Assembly: GCA_963781195.1 (NCBI GenBank) | Contig: CAWAEZ010000002.1 | Coordinates: forward strand, 248,001 to 312,000 | Length of the DNA: 64,000 bases | Direction of reading: 5' to 3' | Source: JAJPKK01 sp963781195 | Lineage (GTDB): Bacteria; Pseudomonadota; Alphaproteobacteria; Rhizobiales; Xanthobacteraceae | Shown: piece after piece, positions 7,191 through 16,560 of the stretch | How the letters are laid out: each line of letters begins with the position of its first letter | Numbering within the stretch: position 1 is the stretch's first letter | Program-made: the position numbers and the translations under genes | Notes under the pieces: generated by a model | Database searches by the model: none | Told to the model about the DNA's origin: nothing | What the model saw: only the letters and a program-made list of their open reading frames with translations

Positions 7191-9605
7191 TCAAGACGAA
7201 GCGGTGCCGGGCAAAGGTCCGGCAGCCAGCATGCTCTCGACTTGGGCGGCGGGGCGCGGCGGGCTGAAGTGATACCCTTGCACCTCATCGCAACCTTCCG
7301 CCCGCAGGAGCGCGAGCTGTTGAGCGGTCTCGACGCCCTCCGCCGTCGTCAAGATTCCAAGACTTTTTGCGAGCCCCGTCACCGCGCGGACGATGGCCAT
7401 CGAATCGGTGCGCGACGCGAGTTCGTGGACGAATGAGGCGTCGATCTTGATCTTGTCGAAAGGAAAGCTTCGCAGATAGCTCAGCGAGGAGTAGCCGGTG
7501 CCAAAGTCATCCATCGCAATTCGTATGCCGCACTCGCGAAGCCGATGCAGGATCTCGATTGTCGCCGCGCTGTCCTGCAGGAAAATCAATTCCGTAATCT
7601 CGAGCTCCAGCCGGTTGGCGGCGAGCCCCGTGTCTGACAGAGCCGCGAAGACGGATAACGCCAGCCGACGGTCCTTGAACTGGGCAGGTGACAGATTCAC
7701 GGCGACCGCGACCTCCCGTGACCATCCGACAGCGTCTTGACAAGCCCGTCGCAGCACCCAGTTCCCCAGCGGGACAATAAGGCCGGTTTCCTCTGCGATC
7801 GGGATGAATTCCGCCGGCAAAATCGTTCCACGCAGGGGATGACTCCACCGCGCCAGCGCCTCGAAGCAGACGATCAGGCCCGTCTCGATGCGGTAGATCG
7901 GCTGGTAATAGACCTCGAATTCGCTCCGCAGCAGAGCGGCGCGCAAGTCGAGTTCGAGCAGCCTGCGCGCCTGGGCGCGAGTGTCCATCCCCGTCTCGAA
8001 GAACCGCCAGGTGCCTCGGCCATCTTCCTTTGCCCGATAGAGCGCGATCTCCGCATTCTTCAGCAGCAGATCTGAATCCATCCCATCGGCGGGCGCCACG
8101 GAAATGCCGATGCTGGTTCCGGTCACGATCTCGTTGCCGCGGATGTTGTAGGGAGCACGCACCAACTCGACCAACCGGCTCGCGAGGGACGAGACAGCCG
8201 ACGCCTGCAGATCGCGGCCCGCCTGTACGATCGCAAACTCGTCGCCGCCGAGCCTCGCGACGATGTCGATGTCGCGAACGCCGGCGCTGAGGCGAAGCGC
8301 CACCGCATTCAGCAACTCGTCGCCGATGGGATGACCGAGCGAGTCGTTGGTCACCTTGAAATGGTCGAGATCGATGAGGTGCACGGCGACCCATTCCTCG
8401 TTTCGCGAGATACGGGAGAGTGCGAGCTGCAGTTGTTCACGAAACACCGTGCGGTTTGGAAGGCCTGTCAGTGCGTCGTGGCGCGCCATATATGCGATCC
8501 GAGCCTGGGCTCGCTGCCATTCGGTGACATCCTCCAAAGTCGAAACCCAGCCTCCTCCTTCCATCGGTTGTTGCAAGATGCGGATCCAGCGGCCGGGCTC
8601 CGTCTCGACGATGCGTGTGCTGGGTCTCCCCACCCGCATCTCCGCGAGCACGCGCTCGAAGGACTCCTGGGGGTCGCCAGCCAAGGGCCTCGATGCCCTG
8701 CGGAACTTGAAGACATCCAGCAACGACAGCCCTTTCAGAGCCGTGGCCGTCATGCCAATCAATTTGGCATAGCGATCGTTGAACAGGACGATGCGGCCGT
8801 CAGCCGCAAACATGCAGAGGCCCTGCGACATGTTTTCGAGGGCCGTGTCCAATAGATATTTCTGCGACCGCAGGTGCTGTTGAGAATGACTGGCGCTCAA
8901 GGCCGCAACGAGGCAGGCGCCGAGAATGGCCGTCACCACGCCGACGAAGATAAGCGATAGCGAGGTTGGTGACAGCGCGCTCGCGTCGTTGATCCGAGCC
9001 GGATCGGAAACCAACGACAACGCGCTCATCCCCGTGAAATGCGTGGCGCCGATTGCGACCATCAGGAGCGCGACCGCAAGCAGCGTGTCCGCGCGGCCAT
9101 CTCGCGTTGCGGCGACGAGCAGCGCGGATGCCGCAAAGACAATGCCGAGCATGATCGAGAGGACGACGAGGAACGGTGACCAGACGAGCGGATGAGGGAG
9201 GTAGAGCGCCAGCATTGCGGTGTAATGAGTAGCGGCGATGCCGCAGCCGATCACCGCTCCGCCGAAAGCCGGTGTCCAACGCCCATAATCAAGGAACGCG
9301 ACGGTCAGGCCTGCGCCGGTGGCCACTGCTGCGATCAGGACGGACAAAAAGATCAGGCCGACATGGGGACCTGAGTTCGCGCCGGGGCCAGATACGAGGA
9401 TTGCGAGAAAATTAGTCGCGCAGATGCCGACGCCGGATATGGCGGCGTCCGCGCCCAGCCATGCAAGTCGGGTGTGACCCGTCGTGGCCCTGGCGCGGCG
9501 GAAAAAGTCGATGGCGACAATGCTCGTCAGAACGCACAGAGCGGCCGCGAGCGCGACGCCTCGCAAATCGTGCTCAACAGTCAGAGTTCTGACGGCTTGA
9601 AGCAT
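7191..9605 (-). CDS. MHYT-PAS-GGDEF-EAL membrane c-di-GMP protein
   Basis: An 804-residue protein. Residues ~15-240 form an MHYT sensor of about seven transmembrane helices with motif variants ATNFLAIL, ATHYTAML and ATHFTGMS (MHYT is proposed to bind metal and sense diatomic gases). A PAS-like domain follows (~250-365), then GGDEF (intact, 453-457) with an upstream RxxD inhibitory site (RDID five residues before), then EAL (582-584) with DDFGTGYSSL and AEGVET. It can therefore plausibly do both synthesis and hydrolysis, with product inhibition. The ATG at 9605 is preferred because AGGGGG lies 6 nt upstream; an in-frame start at 9641 adds 12 residues. Confidence 0.9.
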   Translation of the reverse strand: MLQAVRTLTVEHDLRGVALAAALCVLTSIVAIDFFRRARATTGHTRLAWLGADAAISGVGICATNFLAILVSGPGANSGPHVGLIFLSVLIAAVATGAGLTVAFLDYGRWTPAFGGAVIGCGIAATHYTAMLALYLPHPLVWSPFLVVLSIMLGIVFAASALLVAATRDGRADTLLAVALLMVAIGATHFTGMSALSLVSDPARINDASALSPTSLSLIFVGVVTAILGACLVAALSASHSQQHLRSQKYLLDTALENMSQGLCMFAADGRIVLFNDRYAKLIGMTATALKGLSLLDVFKFRRASRPLAGDPQESFERVLAEMRVGRPSTRIVETEPGRWIRILQQPMEGGGWVSTLEDVTEWQRAQARIAYMARHDALTGLPNRTVFREQLQLALSRISRNEEWVAVHLIDLDHFKVTNDSLGHPIGDELLNAVALRLSAGVRDIDIVARLGGDEFAIVQAGRDLQASAVSSLASRLVELVRAPYNIRGNEIVTGTSIGISVAPADGMDSDLLLKNAEIALYRAKEDGRGTWRFFETGMDTRAQARRLLELDLRAALLRSEFEVYYQPIYRIETGLIVCFEALARWSHPLRGTILPAEFIPIAEETGLIVPLGNWVLRRACQDAVGWSREVAVAVNLSPAQFKDRRLALSVFAALSDTGLAANRLELEITELIFLQDSAATIEILHRLRECGIRIAMDDFGTGYSSLSYLRSFPFDKIKIDASFVHELASRTDSMAIVRAVTGLAKSLGILTTAEGVETAQQLALLRAEGCDEVQGYHFSPPRPAAQVESMLAAGPLPGTASS

Positions 9606-9963
9606 GCGCGCCCCCTCGGCGGGAATAGGGCTACTTAGCACGCGTAAGTTTAGTCGGCCGTCTCAAATGTTTGATGTTTTGCCTAATGTGGCCCTTATAG
9701 GAGCATTCAATTGAGAGATATCTGACGCTATCGGCTCGAAGCGGCCACGACGAAAGGTCAAAAAACGAGAAAGTGTTGAACGCGTAACTTGATTAAGCCC
9801 TCAGCGGACGACGTGCGAAAACGAGGCCGCTATCGCCGATCTCGGCGGATGGCTAGCGGGCCTCGTCTTACCTGTGCTTTGTTAGGAACAGGTTCTTGCA
9901 CCAGGTTCTTGCACCACGCAAAACGGCGCGGCGACAGGGGCAATTCGCGACCCGCGGAGCACC
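9606..9963. other. intergenic gap between divergent genes
   Basis: 358 bases. An AT-rich stretch (about 9640-9790) may hold the promoters for the divergent genes. A 13-bp direct repeat lies at 9889-9914. No coding frame is convincing. Confidence 0.5.
9889..9914. repeat. tandem 13-bp repeat, two copies
   Basis: CAGGTTCTTGCAC occurs twice head to tail, 50 bp upstream of the FAD oxidoreductase start. Confidence 0.8.
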
Positions 9964-11553
9964 ATGTCCGATCTCGATGTCCTCCTCATCGGAGCCGGTC
10001 ACAACGGGCTGACCTGCGCCGGATACCTGGCGAGGGCAGGACTTCGGGTGCGGGTTCTGGAGCGGCGCGGCGTGGTCGGGGGCGCCTGTGTCACGGAGGA
10101 GTTCCACCCGGGATTTCGCGTTTCGACCGCGTCCTACACGGTAGGCCTTTTGCAGCCCAAGGTCATTCGGGACCTCGATCTCGCCGCGCACGGGTTGCGC
10201 CTCGTGGAGCGCCGCGCGCAAAATTTTCTGCCGCTGCCGAACGGAGGTCATTTCCTCACCGGCGAGGGCCGCACGGAGCGCGAAATCGCGAAATTCAGCG
10301 CCAAGGATGCGGCGCGCTACGGGGCCTATCAGGCAGAGATCAGCCGCGTGGCTGGTGTGCTGCGCAACCTTCTCCTCACCGCGCCGCCCAATCTCAGGTT
10401 CGCGGACCTGGGCTCCGGCCTGCGGGAAGTCGGCAAACTTGCCGCGATCGGCAGGGAATTGCGGCAGGTCGATGGACTCAGGGTTGCGGTCGACCTGTTC
10501 CGCAAATCGGCCGGCGCAACGCTCGACCACTGGTTCGAGTCCGATCCCATCAAAGCCGTGCTCGGCTTCGATTCGATCGTGGGCAATCTGGCGAGCCCTT
10601 ATGCACCCGGCTCCGCCTACGTGCTCATTCACCACGTGCTGGGCGAGGTAAACGGCAAGCGAGGCGTGTGGGGTCATGCGATCGGAGGCATGGGCGCCAT
10701 CACGCAAGCGATGGCGCGCTCCGCCCTGGGGTACGGCGCCCGCATCGATGTGAACGCGGCGGTCCGCGAAATCATCGTGGAACGAGACCGGGCGGTTGGC
10801 GTGCTCCTGGACGACGGTACGTCGATTCGGTCGCGCGTCGTCGTCGCCAATGTGGATCCCCAGCGGCTTTTCCAAACCCTCCTGCCCCGCGAAGCGGTGC
10901 CGGCGGCGATGGCCAGGAGGATGAAGACGTGGAAAGCGGGATCCGGCACATTTCGCATGAACGTCGCGCTGTCGAAGCTGCCGACATTCTCCGCGCTGCC
11001 CACGGTGGGCGATCATCATACGGCCGGCATCATCCTGGCGCCGAGCCTGTCCTATATGGACAGGGCCTATCACGATTGTGTCAGTCACGGCTGGAGCAAG
11101 GCACCGATCATCGAGATGCTCATTCCCTCGACCCTCGACGACAGCCTCGCGCCAGCCGGCGCGCATGTCGCAACCCTGTTCTGCCAGCATGTCGCCCCGC
11201 GGTTTTCCGATGGTTCGACATGGGATCAGCATCGCGAAACCGTCGCCGACCTGATGATGGATACAGTCGAGGCCTACGCGCCGGGGTTCAAGGCAAGCGT
11301 AGTCGCGCGCCAGTGCCTCTCGCCATTCGATCTGGAACGCATCTTCGGGTTGCCCAATGGCGATATCTTCCACGGCAAATTGACGCTCGGTCAGCTGTTC
11401 TCCGCCCGCCCGATGCTGGGCTACGCGGACTACCGCATGCCGATCCCCGGGCTCTATCTGTGCGGATCGGGTGCGCATCCGGGCGGCGGGGTGACGGGCG
11501 CACCAGGCCACAATGCGGCGCATGCCGTGATTGCGGATATCCTCAGAAAATGA
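9964..11553 (+). CDS. PYROXD2-like NAD(P)/FAD-dependent oxidoreductase
   Basis: A 529-residue flavoprotein of the phytoene-desaturase/amine-oxidase superfamily. The dinucleotide-binding motif is LIGAGHNGLTCAGYLARAG near the N-terminus, ending in the acidic LERR. The C-terminal FAD motif is GLYLCGSGAHPGGGVTGAPG. Length and motifs match the PYROXD2-like subgroup, whose substrate is generally unknown; with no carotenoid genes nearby, a carotenoid role is unlikely. The SET-domain gene follows 57 bp downstream and may be cotranscribed. Confidence 0.88.
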   Translation: MSDLDVLLIGAGHNGLTCAGYLARAGLRVRVLERRGVVGGACVTEEFHPGFRVSTASYTVGLLQPKVIRDLDLAAHGLRLVERRAQNFLPLPNGGHFLTGEGRTEREIAKFSAKDAARYGAYQAEISRVAGVLRNLLLTAPPNLRFADLGSGLREVGKLAAIGRELRQVDGLRVAVDLFRKSAGATLDHWFESDPIKAVLGFDSIVGNLASPYAPGSAYVLIHHVLGEVNGKRGVWGHAIGGMGAITQAMARSALGYGARIDVNAAVREIIVERDRAVGVLLDDGTSIRSRVVVANVDPQRLFQTLLPREAVPAAMARRMKTWKAGSGTFRMNVALSKLPTFSALPTVGDHHTAGIILAPSLSYMDRAYHDCVSHGWSKAPIIEMLIPSTLDDSLAPAGAHVATLFCQHVAPRFSDGSTWDQHRETVADLMMDTVEAYAPGFKASVVARQCLSPFDLERIFGLPNGDIFHGKLTLGQLFSARPMLGYADYRMPIPGLYLCGSGAHPGGGVTGAPGHNAAHAVIADILRK

Positions 11554-11610
11554 GTTCGACGGCGCGGGGGGAGGGATGACAGGCGTGAAATTTCCCGCTA
11601 ATCGGTGGCG

Positions 11611-12048
11611 ATGTCCTCACGCTCGTTCCGCGTCGGCCGCGCGGTCACCGGACTCGGTTTGTTCGCAACGAAATTGATCAAGCGGGGCGCTTACATCGCG
11701 ACCTATCGCGGGCGGCTCATTCCGGCTGCGGACGCCACCCAACGCGAGCGACGCGGGGCCAAGTATCTGTTCGAACTCAACAGCCGATGGGTCATCGACG
11801 GATCGCCGCGTTGGAATGTCGCGCGCTATATCAATCATTCATGCCGGCCGAACGCAAAGCCCGTCGGTCGCAAAGGTCAGATCGTCTTCGTGGCGTTGCG
11901 CCCGATCGAGCCGGACGAGGAAATCACCTACAATTACGGCCGCGAATATTTCGACTTCTTCATCAAGAAGATCGGCTGCCGTTGCGCCTCATGCCGCGCC
12001 AAGCAGGCTCGAACTCGAAAGGCCACGCCCGCAACCGCGGTGAAATGA
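11611..12048 (+). CDS. SET domain protein methyltransferase
   Basis: A 145-residue compact SET protein. It has GLGLFATKLIKRGAYIATYRG (SET-N), the knot motif ARYINHSCRPNAKP, EEITYNYG with the catalytic Tyr, and a post-SET cysteine cluster (CRCASC) that normally binds zinc near the S-adenosylmethionine site. These elements predict a protein-lysine methyltransferase. Bacterial SET proteins are sporadic, and their substrates are mostly unknown. The tail is Lys/Arg/Thr-rich. ATG 11611 is used; GTG 11605 is possible, and neither has a strong ribosome-binding site. It lies behind the FAD oxidoreductase. Confidence 0.87.
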   Translation: MSSRSFRVGRAVTGLGLFATKLIKRGAYIATYRGRLIPAADATQRERRGAKYLFELNSRWVIDGSPRWNVARYINHSCRPNAKPVGRKGQIVFVALRPIEPDEEITYNYGREYFDFFIKKIGCRCASCRAKQARTRKATPATAVK

Positions 12049-12085
12049 GTGAGGCCTCCGGTCTGGCCCGGGGAGCGCCGGCTTG

Positions 12086-12115
12086 CCCTGGAGACCGAGA
12101 GATCCCTGGAGACCG
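12086..12115. repeat. short direct repeat, period 18
   Basis: CCCTGGAGACCG occurs at 12086 and 12104, in the gap after the SET gene. Confidence 0.6.
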
Positions 12116-12174
12116 GGCGGTCGGTGGCGGCGCGTAACGCCGCAGGGTTTGGTGAGCGCGCTTGCCGTCGCCTT

Positions 12175-13272
12175 TCAATGTTTCATTTTGCACAATATTT
12201 GTTCGTACTTCACCAGGACGCGATCCCAGGCGTATGGCGCCACCGATGCGGATATCTCCTCGGGTGAGGAATGTCGGCCCTCGACCAGCGGGCGCAGCTT
12301 GCGCGCGATCTCGGATTCGTCGGTCGGGACATCCAAAAGGTTGCCGGTCTCGCCTTCGCGCACGGCAACCGCGGCACCTGCGAGCCTGCTCGTCAGCACC
12401 GGCAGGCCGGTGGCCATGGCCTCGATGATGACGAGGCCCCATGCTTCGTACAAAGTGGGCAGGGCAAACACGTCCGCCGCCGCGTAATAGCGTGTCACGT
12501 CGACAGCCGATCCGACATATGTCACCAGCGGATGCGGACGCGGCGCCATGCGCCCCGCAACAAGAAGCCGCAGCCGGGGATCCCCCATCAATTCCATCGC
12601 GCGGAGCAGCGCCGGGTATCCTTTGCGGTTTAATTCATTGGCCACGAAGATGACGACCTTGTCGTCGGGAGCAAAATTCAACTCCTTCCTCATTCGCTCA
12701 CGCAGTTCATGGCTGCGCTCCAAGTTGAACTCCTGCGGCGCGTACCCGCCCGGCAGCACGTCCACATCCTCGGGCGGTACGCCGTAGTGGAAGTGAAGGT
12801 CCGCTTTCATCTCCTCGGTCAATGCGATGATGCCCCGGTATCCTCCGCGGCGGAGATGGCGTTTCTCGAGACTGAGCAGTAATGCGTGGGTTGGATTGAA
12901 ACTCTGCTTCCACCGCGCCACAGACCACGGAGGCCTCAGGACCTTCGCCCTCCGCAGCCATGCCGCATGAACGCTGCCGGCCCAATAGACGCCGCCCTCG
13001 GGGCAACCGAGCCCGAAGGAACCATGCACGTCGAAGTCGCCCTCGTGCAGCGCCCGTTTGCAGGCCCGGTGAAACACCGCATGCTCCAGCGGCTTCAACA
13101 TCGCCGGTATCGCGACGTGTCGATAGATGACCTTAGCCTCGCTCGGCTCATACCGATTCGCGAAAACGGTGACGTCGTGCCCGCGCCCTGAAAGGTACTT
13201 CGCACACTCATAGATGACCCGTTCGATACCACCGATCCGGCTGCAGTCCGGATACGACAGGGCAACTTTCAT
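12175..13272 (-). CDS. glycosyltransferase family 4 protein
   Basis: A 365-residue GT4-type (GT-B fold) enzyme. The N-terminal half has the acceptor-side motif PDCSRIGGIERVIYECAKYL; the C-terminal half has the nucleotide-sugar motif ADVFALPTLYEAWGLVIIEA, whose two Glu residues (E-x7-E pattern) are typical of retaining GT4 enzymes, followed by MATGLPVLTS. It probably adds a sugar to a lipid- or protein-linked glycan at the cytoplasmic face. ATG 13272 starts the conserved MKVALSYPD; the frame extends to 13293. It diverges from a second GT4 gene and a polysaccharide deacetylase, together forming a small surface-glycan group. Confidence 0.9.
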   Translation of the reverse strand: MKVALSYPDCSRIGGIERVIYECAKYLSGRGHDVTVFANRYEPSEAKVIYRHVAIPAMLKPLEHAVFHRACKRALHEGDFDVHGSFGLGCPEGGVYWAGSVHAAWLRRAKVLRPPWSVARWKQSFNPTHALLLSLEKRHLRRGGYRGIIALTEEMKADLHFHYGVPPEDVDVLPGGYAPQEFNLERSHELRERMRKELNFAPDDKVVIFVANELNRKGYPALLRAMELMGDPRLRLLVAGRMAPRPHPLVTYVGSAVDVTRYYAAADVFALPTLYEAWGLVIIEAMATGLPVLTSRLAGAAVAVREGETGNLLDVPTDESEIARKLRPLVEGRHSSPEEISASVAPYAWDRVLVKYEQILCKMKH

Positions 13273-13645
13273 GCTGCATGGTCCTCTTCGCAACCTCTGC
13301 GGGAGTTCGCAAGTCCGCCTCGGTCAAACACATATGGCAATCAAGAGCGGACGCCGTGGCAGGGCCGCGCCGACAAGAGCTGCCGCTGCTTGGAGCCGCC
13401 CGATCCGATGCAATCCGCGGTCATGCCTTTGGTTGCATACGTGCCGGACCCGCCGTCGTGCGCCTGAGGTCCGATTGCTTGCACGAAGCTCACCCGGGTC
13501 CTCCACACCGAGCGTCGAACCGGTGCGAATGCGGTTGCTCGGCGGCCTGACCTGTCCAGCGTCAGAAATCCACCTCGAGAGACACCGAGCGTATCGCACA
13601 ACCATCCCGCCAGCCAAATCGCCCAATGCTTCACGGTAAAGGCGA

Positions 13646-13720
13646 GCTTCATGATTTCAAAGCCGTCACGCTCGGCCCTCGGCTTCATGATCACCTTCAG
13701 CTTCATGAACGCTTTCATGA
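13646..13720. repeat. dispersed GCTTCATGA repeats
   Basis: GCTTCATGA occurs at 13646, 13682 and 13700, and GCTTTCATGA at 13711. The first two intervals are 36 and 18 bp. Confidence 0.55.
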
Positions 13721-13986
13721 GTGCTTGGCGAGGGCCTGGCGGCGGAGAATGTTTCCATTGACAAATGTGGCGACGGGTAGCCAGATTGTTCATCATGCGC
13801 TCGTTCGGCGGTCGGCAGCAAAGTGCGAGGATCAAGCTCGGCGGATACCTTCGCCTCCCGGGAGGGGAGACGGTGCTGATGAAGATCGCAGTCACGCCGT
13901 GGCGGGGATCGTGCACCCAAACAGGATGCTGTCGTCGACTTGTCGATGCGCCTGCGGCACCTAGCCCACCCTGTGCGCCAACGGTT

Positions 13987-14023
13987 GGGTGACAACGCAC
14001 GGGTGACAACGGACGGGTGACCC
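13987..14023. repeat. 14-bp tandem repeat, about 2.6 copies
   Basis: Units GGGTGACAACGCAC and GGGTGACAACGGAC are followed by a partial GGGTGACCC. Confidence 0.85.
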
Positions 14024-14209
14024 AGTATGGGCCGCCGTCAAAGTGATCCGGCTATAACTATCTAACGGACGAAACGAGCTGCCATATTCGTGAAAGCTAA
14101 ATCCTACCTATCATCAAGGTTAATAAATCGTGAGGCAACGGTATTTCTCGAGTTTTCTGCGCCTTATTAATTCAACGCGCCCGGACGATTGCCATCTCGG
14201 TTTTTGCAG

Positions 14210-15433
14210 ATGTCGCGATCAATGAAGGCTGCGGATGTCTTTGTGAAGAGGCTCGATACGGAGGCTGGGACAGTCGATCGACCGCTGCGAGTCCTCTCGA
14301 TCGCGCATACCGCCGTGAGTCGGGAAATCGGGCGCGCACGGTATCGTCCTCTGGCCGTGCGGCCGGACCTTGATGTCCATCTGCTGGCACCGCGGCAGTG
14401 GCAAGAATACGGGCGAACCATTGCGGCCGATCCCGTCGACGAGCCGGGACTTCATCTCCACATCCTTCCCATCGTCCTGCCGAAGGCGGGGCCCATGCTT
14501 TGGTATCTCCATTTCTACCCGGGTTTGGGACGCCTTCTCCGACAGATCCAACCGGATGTCATCCACCTCTGGGAAGAGCCTTGGAGCGTCATCGCACTCC
14601 AGGCGACCTTGCTGAAAGGAAACATCCCGCTGGTCATGGAGGTCGAGCAGAACGTCCTCAAACGGCTCCCACCGCCCTTCGAGACGATGCGGCGCTACGT
14701 GCTGAGCCGCACGGACCATGTCATCTATCGCCACGAAGAGGCGGCCGCGGTGGTCCGCGCAAGAGGGTACAACGGCCCGGTGACCGAACTCGGCTATGGC
14801 GTCAATCAAAGTATCTTTTGCCCGGCGGACCGCAGCCCGGCGGCGGTTCCTGGGGGAAACGGCTTGCGTCTCGGATATGTCGGCCGGCTGCTTGAAGCGA
14901 AAGGTCTCGATGACGCGCTCGATGCGATGGCGCGGACCCGTTTTCCGATTTCGCTCGCGATCATGGGGGAGGGCGATTACGAGACGCCCTTGCGTCGACG
15001 CATCGCGGCTCTCGGGCTGGAAAGCCGGGTCTCCTTTACGAGCTGGCTCCCTCCCGCAGAGGTCGCGAAGTTCATTCGCGGCCTCGACGCTTTGATCCTG
15101 TTGTCCCGGACCGGAAAATGGAAAGAGCAGTTCGGCCGCGTAATCATAGAGGCGCAGAGCTGCGGGGTTCCGGTGATCGGTTCGGATTCGGGCGCAATAC
15201 CGCACGTCGTCGGACCGGGCGGGTGGATTGTCCCGGAGCGTGACCCCGAGTCCTTGGCGGAGTGTCTCGATCTCATCGCCGCCGATCCCAAAGAGCTGAG
15301 CCGTCGTGGTCTTGCCGGGCAAAAAAACGTGGAAAGTCGCTTCACCTTCGATGTCATTGCCGGCACGCTGGCAAAAGCTTGGCGGGAGGCGGCTGCGGCG
15401 CGGCGATCCACGCCGCCGGGCGGGCGCGTTTAA
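14210..15433 (+). CDS. glycosyltransferase family 4 protein
   Basis: A ~407-residue GT4-type enzyme. The N-terminal domain ends near LPPPFETMRRYVLSRTDHVI. The C-terminal domain has GLRLGYVGRLLEAKGLDDAL, LAIMGEGDYETPLRRRI and the donor-binding EQFGRVIIEAQSCGVPVIGS, where the two Glu residues frame the sugar nucleotide. It probably builds an exopolysaccharide or lipopolysaccharide. Starts at 14189 (TTG), 14210 (ATG) and 14222 (ATG) are all possible; none has a clear ribosome-binding site. The polysaccharide deacetylase follows by 75 bp in the same direction. Confidence 0.88.
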   Translation: MSRSMKAADVFVKRLDTEAGTVDRPLRVLSIAHTAVSREIGRARYRPLAVRPDLDVHLLAPRQWQEYGRTIAADPVDEPGLHLHILPIVLPKAGPMLWYLHFYPGLGRLLRQIQPDVIHLWEEPWSVIALQATLLKGNIPLVMEVEQNVLKRLPPPFETMRRYVLSRTDHVIYRHEEAAAVVRARGYNGPVTELGYGVNQSIFCPADRSPAAVPGGNGLRLGYVGRLLEAKGLDDALDAMARTRFPISLAIMGEGDYETPLRRRIAALGLESRVSFTSWLPPAEVAKFIRGLDALILLSRTGKWKEQFGRVIIEAQSCGVPVIGSDSGAIPHVVGPGGWIVPERDPESLAECLDLIAADPKELSRRGLAGQKNVESRFTFDVIAGTLAKAWREAAAARRSTPPGGRV

Positions 15434-15508
15434 GTCTGGCGAGCGACGCGCTTTTCTTCGCGAACCCGAGATCGGGCAGATCGCGCCGAGTCATTTACGG
15501 ATTCGACC

Positions 15509-16462
15509 ATGCCCCTAGGAGTTCTGGCCGGACAGCGGGGTTGCTTGCTCACGTTTCATCGCGTTGCGACTCATGCGAACTGGAAGGCGTTACCAAACCG
15601 AAACTTCTACATTGATCTCGACTTTCTCGACCGGCTCATCAGCTATCTCGGTCGGAGCGGATGGGAATTCGTGTCGATGGAGGAAACGGTCGCGCGCGCG
15701 AATGGAGGCGGGGGCAAGCAGCGTTACGTCAACTTCTCGATCGACGACGGATACCGCGATTCGTACGAACTCCTGGTGCCGTTCTTGCGGAGCCGTGGCG
15801 TTCCGGTCACGCTCTACATTACGACCGGAATCCCCGACGGTCTGGTGCCGATGTGGTGGGCCGGATTGGAGGACACGCTCCTTCACCGCGATCACGTCGT
15901 CGTGCAGGGCCAGATTGTGAGGGCCGAGACGTCCGGCGCCAAGCGCAACGCGTATGCCCGGATATCGACGGCCTGGGATAAATTGGGCCCGGCCGACCAA
16001 TATGCGCTGTTTTGCGCGCAGAACACCATCGACGCCGAGGCGGCCCACTGGCGGCATGGGATCTCGTGGCAAATGCTCCGCGAACTCAGTCGGGATCCCC
16101 TGGTCGAAATCGGCGCGCACAGCGCGACCCACGCCCGGCTTTCGACGCTGGCGCCCGAGGCGGCCCTCGCCGAACTCAAGACATCTCGCGAACGCCTGAT
16201 CGAAATGATTGGCGTTAATGCCGATCATTTCGCGTTTCCCTTCGGTCGCGCCGGCGACTGCGGCCCGCGAGAATTCGAACTTGCGCGCCACGCAGGCTAT
16301 GCGAGTGCGGCGACCACGCGTAAAGGCATCATACGCGGGCAGCAGGATGCCTACAGCTTGCCGCGCAATACGCTCAACGGCTCCCATAAAAGCACGGCAA
16401 TGGTCGAACTGCACCTCAACGGCCTTACCGGAATTGCTGCCCGTATCTTGGGGGCTGCCTAG
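15509..16462 (+). CDS. polysaccharide deacetylase family protein
   Basis: A 317-residue NodB-homology (carbohydrate esterase 4) protein. It starts with GCLLTFHRV. The metal-binding DD motif is FSIDDGYRDS and the HxxxH motif is GAHSATHARL; FPFGRAGDCG matches the third conserved block. These residues predict metal-dependent removal of acyl groups from an N-acetylated glycan. No signal peptide is evident, so the substrate may be a cytoplasmic lipid-linked precursor. It is downstream of a GT4 gene and likely cotranscribed. Confidence 0.88.
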   Translation: MPLGVLAGQRGCLLTFHRVATHANWKALPNRNFYIDLDFLDRLISYLGRSGWEFVSMEETVARANGGGGKQRYVNFSIDDGYRDSYELLVPFLRSRGVPVTLYITTGIPDGLVPMWWAGLEDTLLHRDHVVVQGQIVRAETSGAKRNAYARISTAWDKLGPADQYALFCAQNTIDAEAAHWRHGISWQMLRELSRDPLVEIGAHSATHARLSTLAPEAALAELKTSRERLIEMIGVNADHFAFPFGRAGDCGPREFELARHAGYASAATTRKGIIRGQQDAYSLPRNTLNGSHKSTAMVELHLNGLTGIAARILGAA

Positions 16463-16560
16463 CAGCCTGAAAGGACGCCTCTGGCACGCGAGACCGTCTG
16501 GAATCGACGTCAACCCACGGCGCCCGTGTCGTTTGCCATCGCCGCCTACAGGAAGAGCAG

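Larger units (their letters stand above)
13273..14209. other. long intergenic gap with repeats
   Basis: 937 bases between divergent glycosyltransferases with no convincing gene; the longest frames lack ribosome-binding sites and protein-like composition. It contains GCTTCATGA repeats (13646-13720), a 14-bp tandem repeat (13987-14023) and an AT-rich stretch (about 14040-14180) that probably holds the promoter of the downstream gene. Confidence 0.55.

Noticed and set aside
7191..9605. Whole 1-12 kb region as a prophage or integrative element
   Set aside because: No integrase, transposase, phage structural or conjugation gene was recognised.
9789..11579. 596-codon plus-strand frame overlapping the FAD oxidoreductase
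   Set aside because: Arg/Gly/Pro/Ser-rich out-of-frame shadow; the real gene has FAD motifs in another frame.
13341..14009. 222-codon minus-strand frame in the long gap between glycosyltransferases
   Set aside because: Composition is not protein-like and it crosses tandem repeats; no ribosome-binding site.
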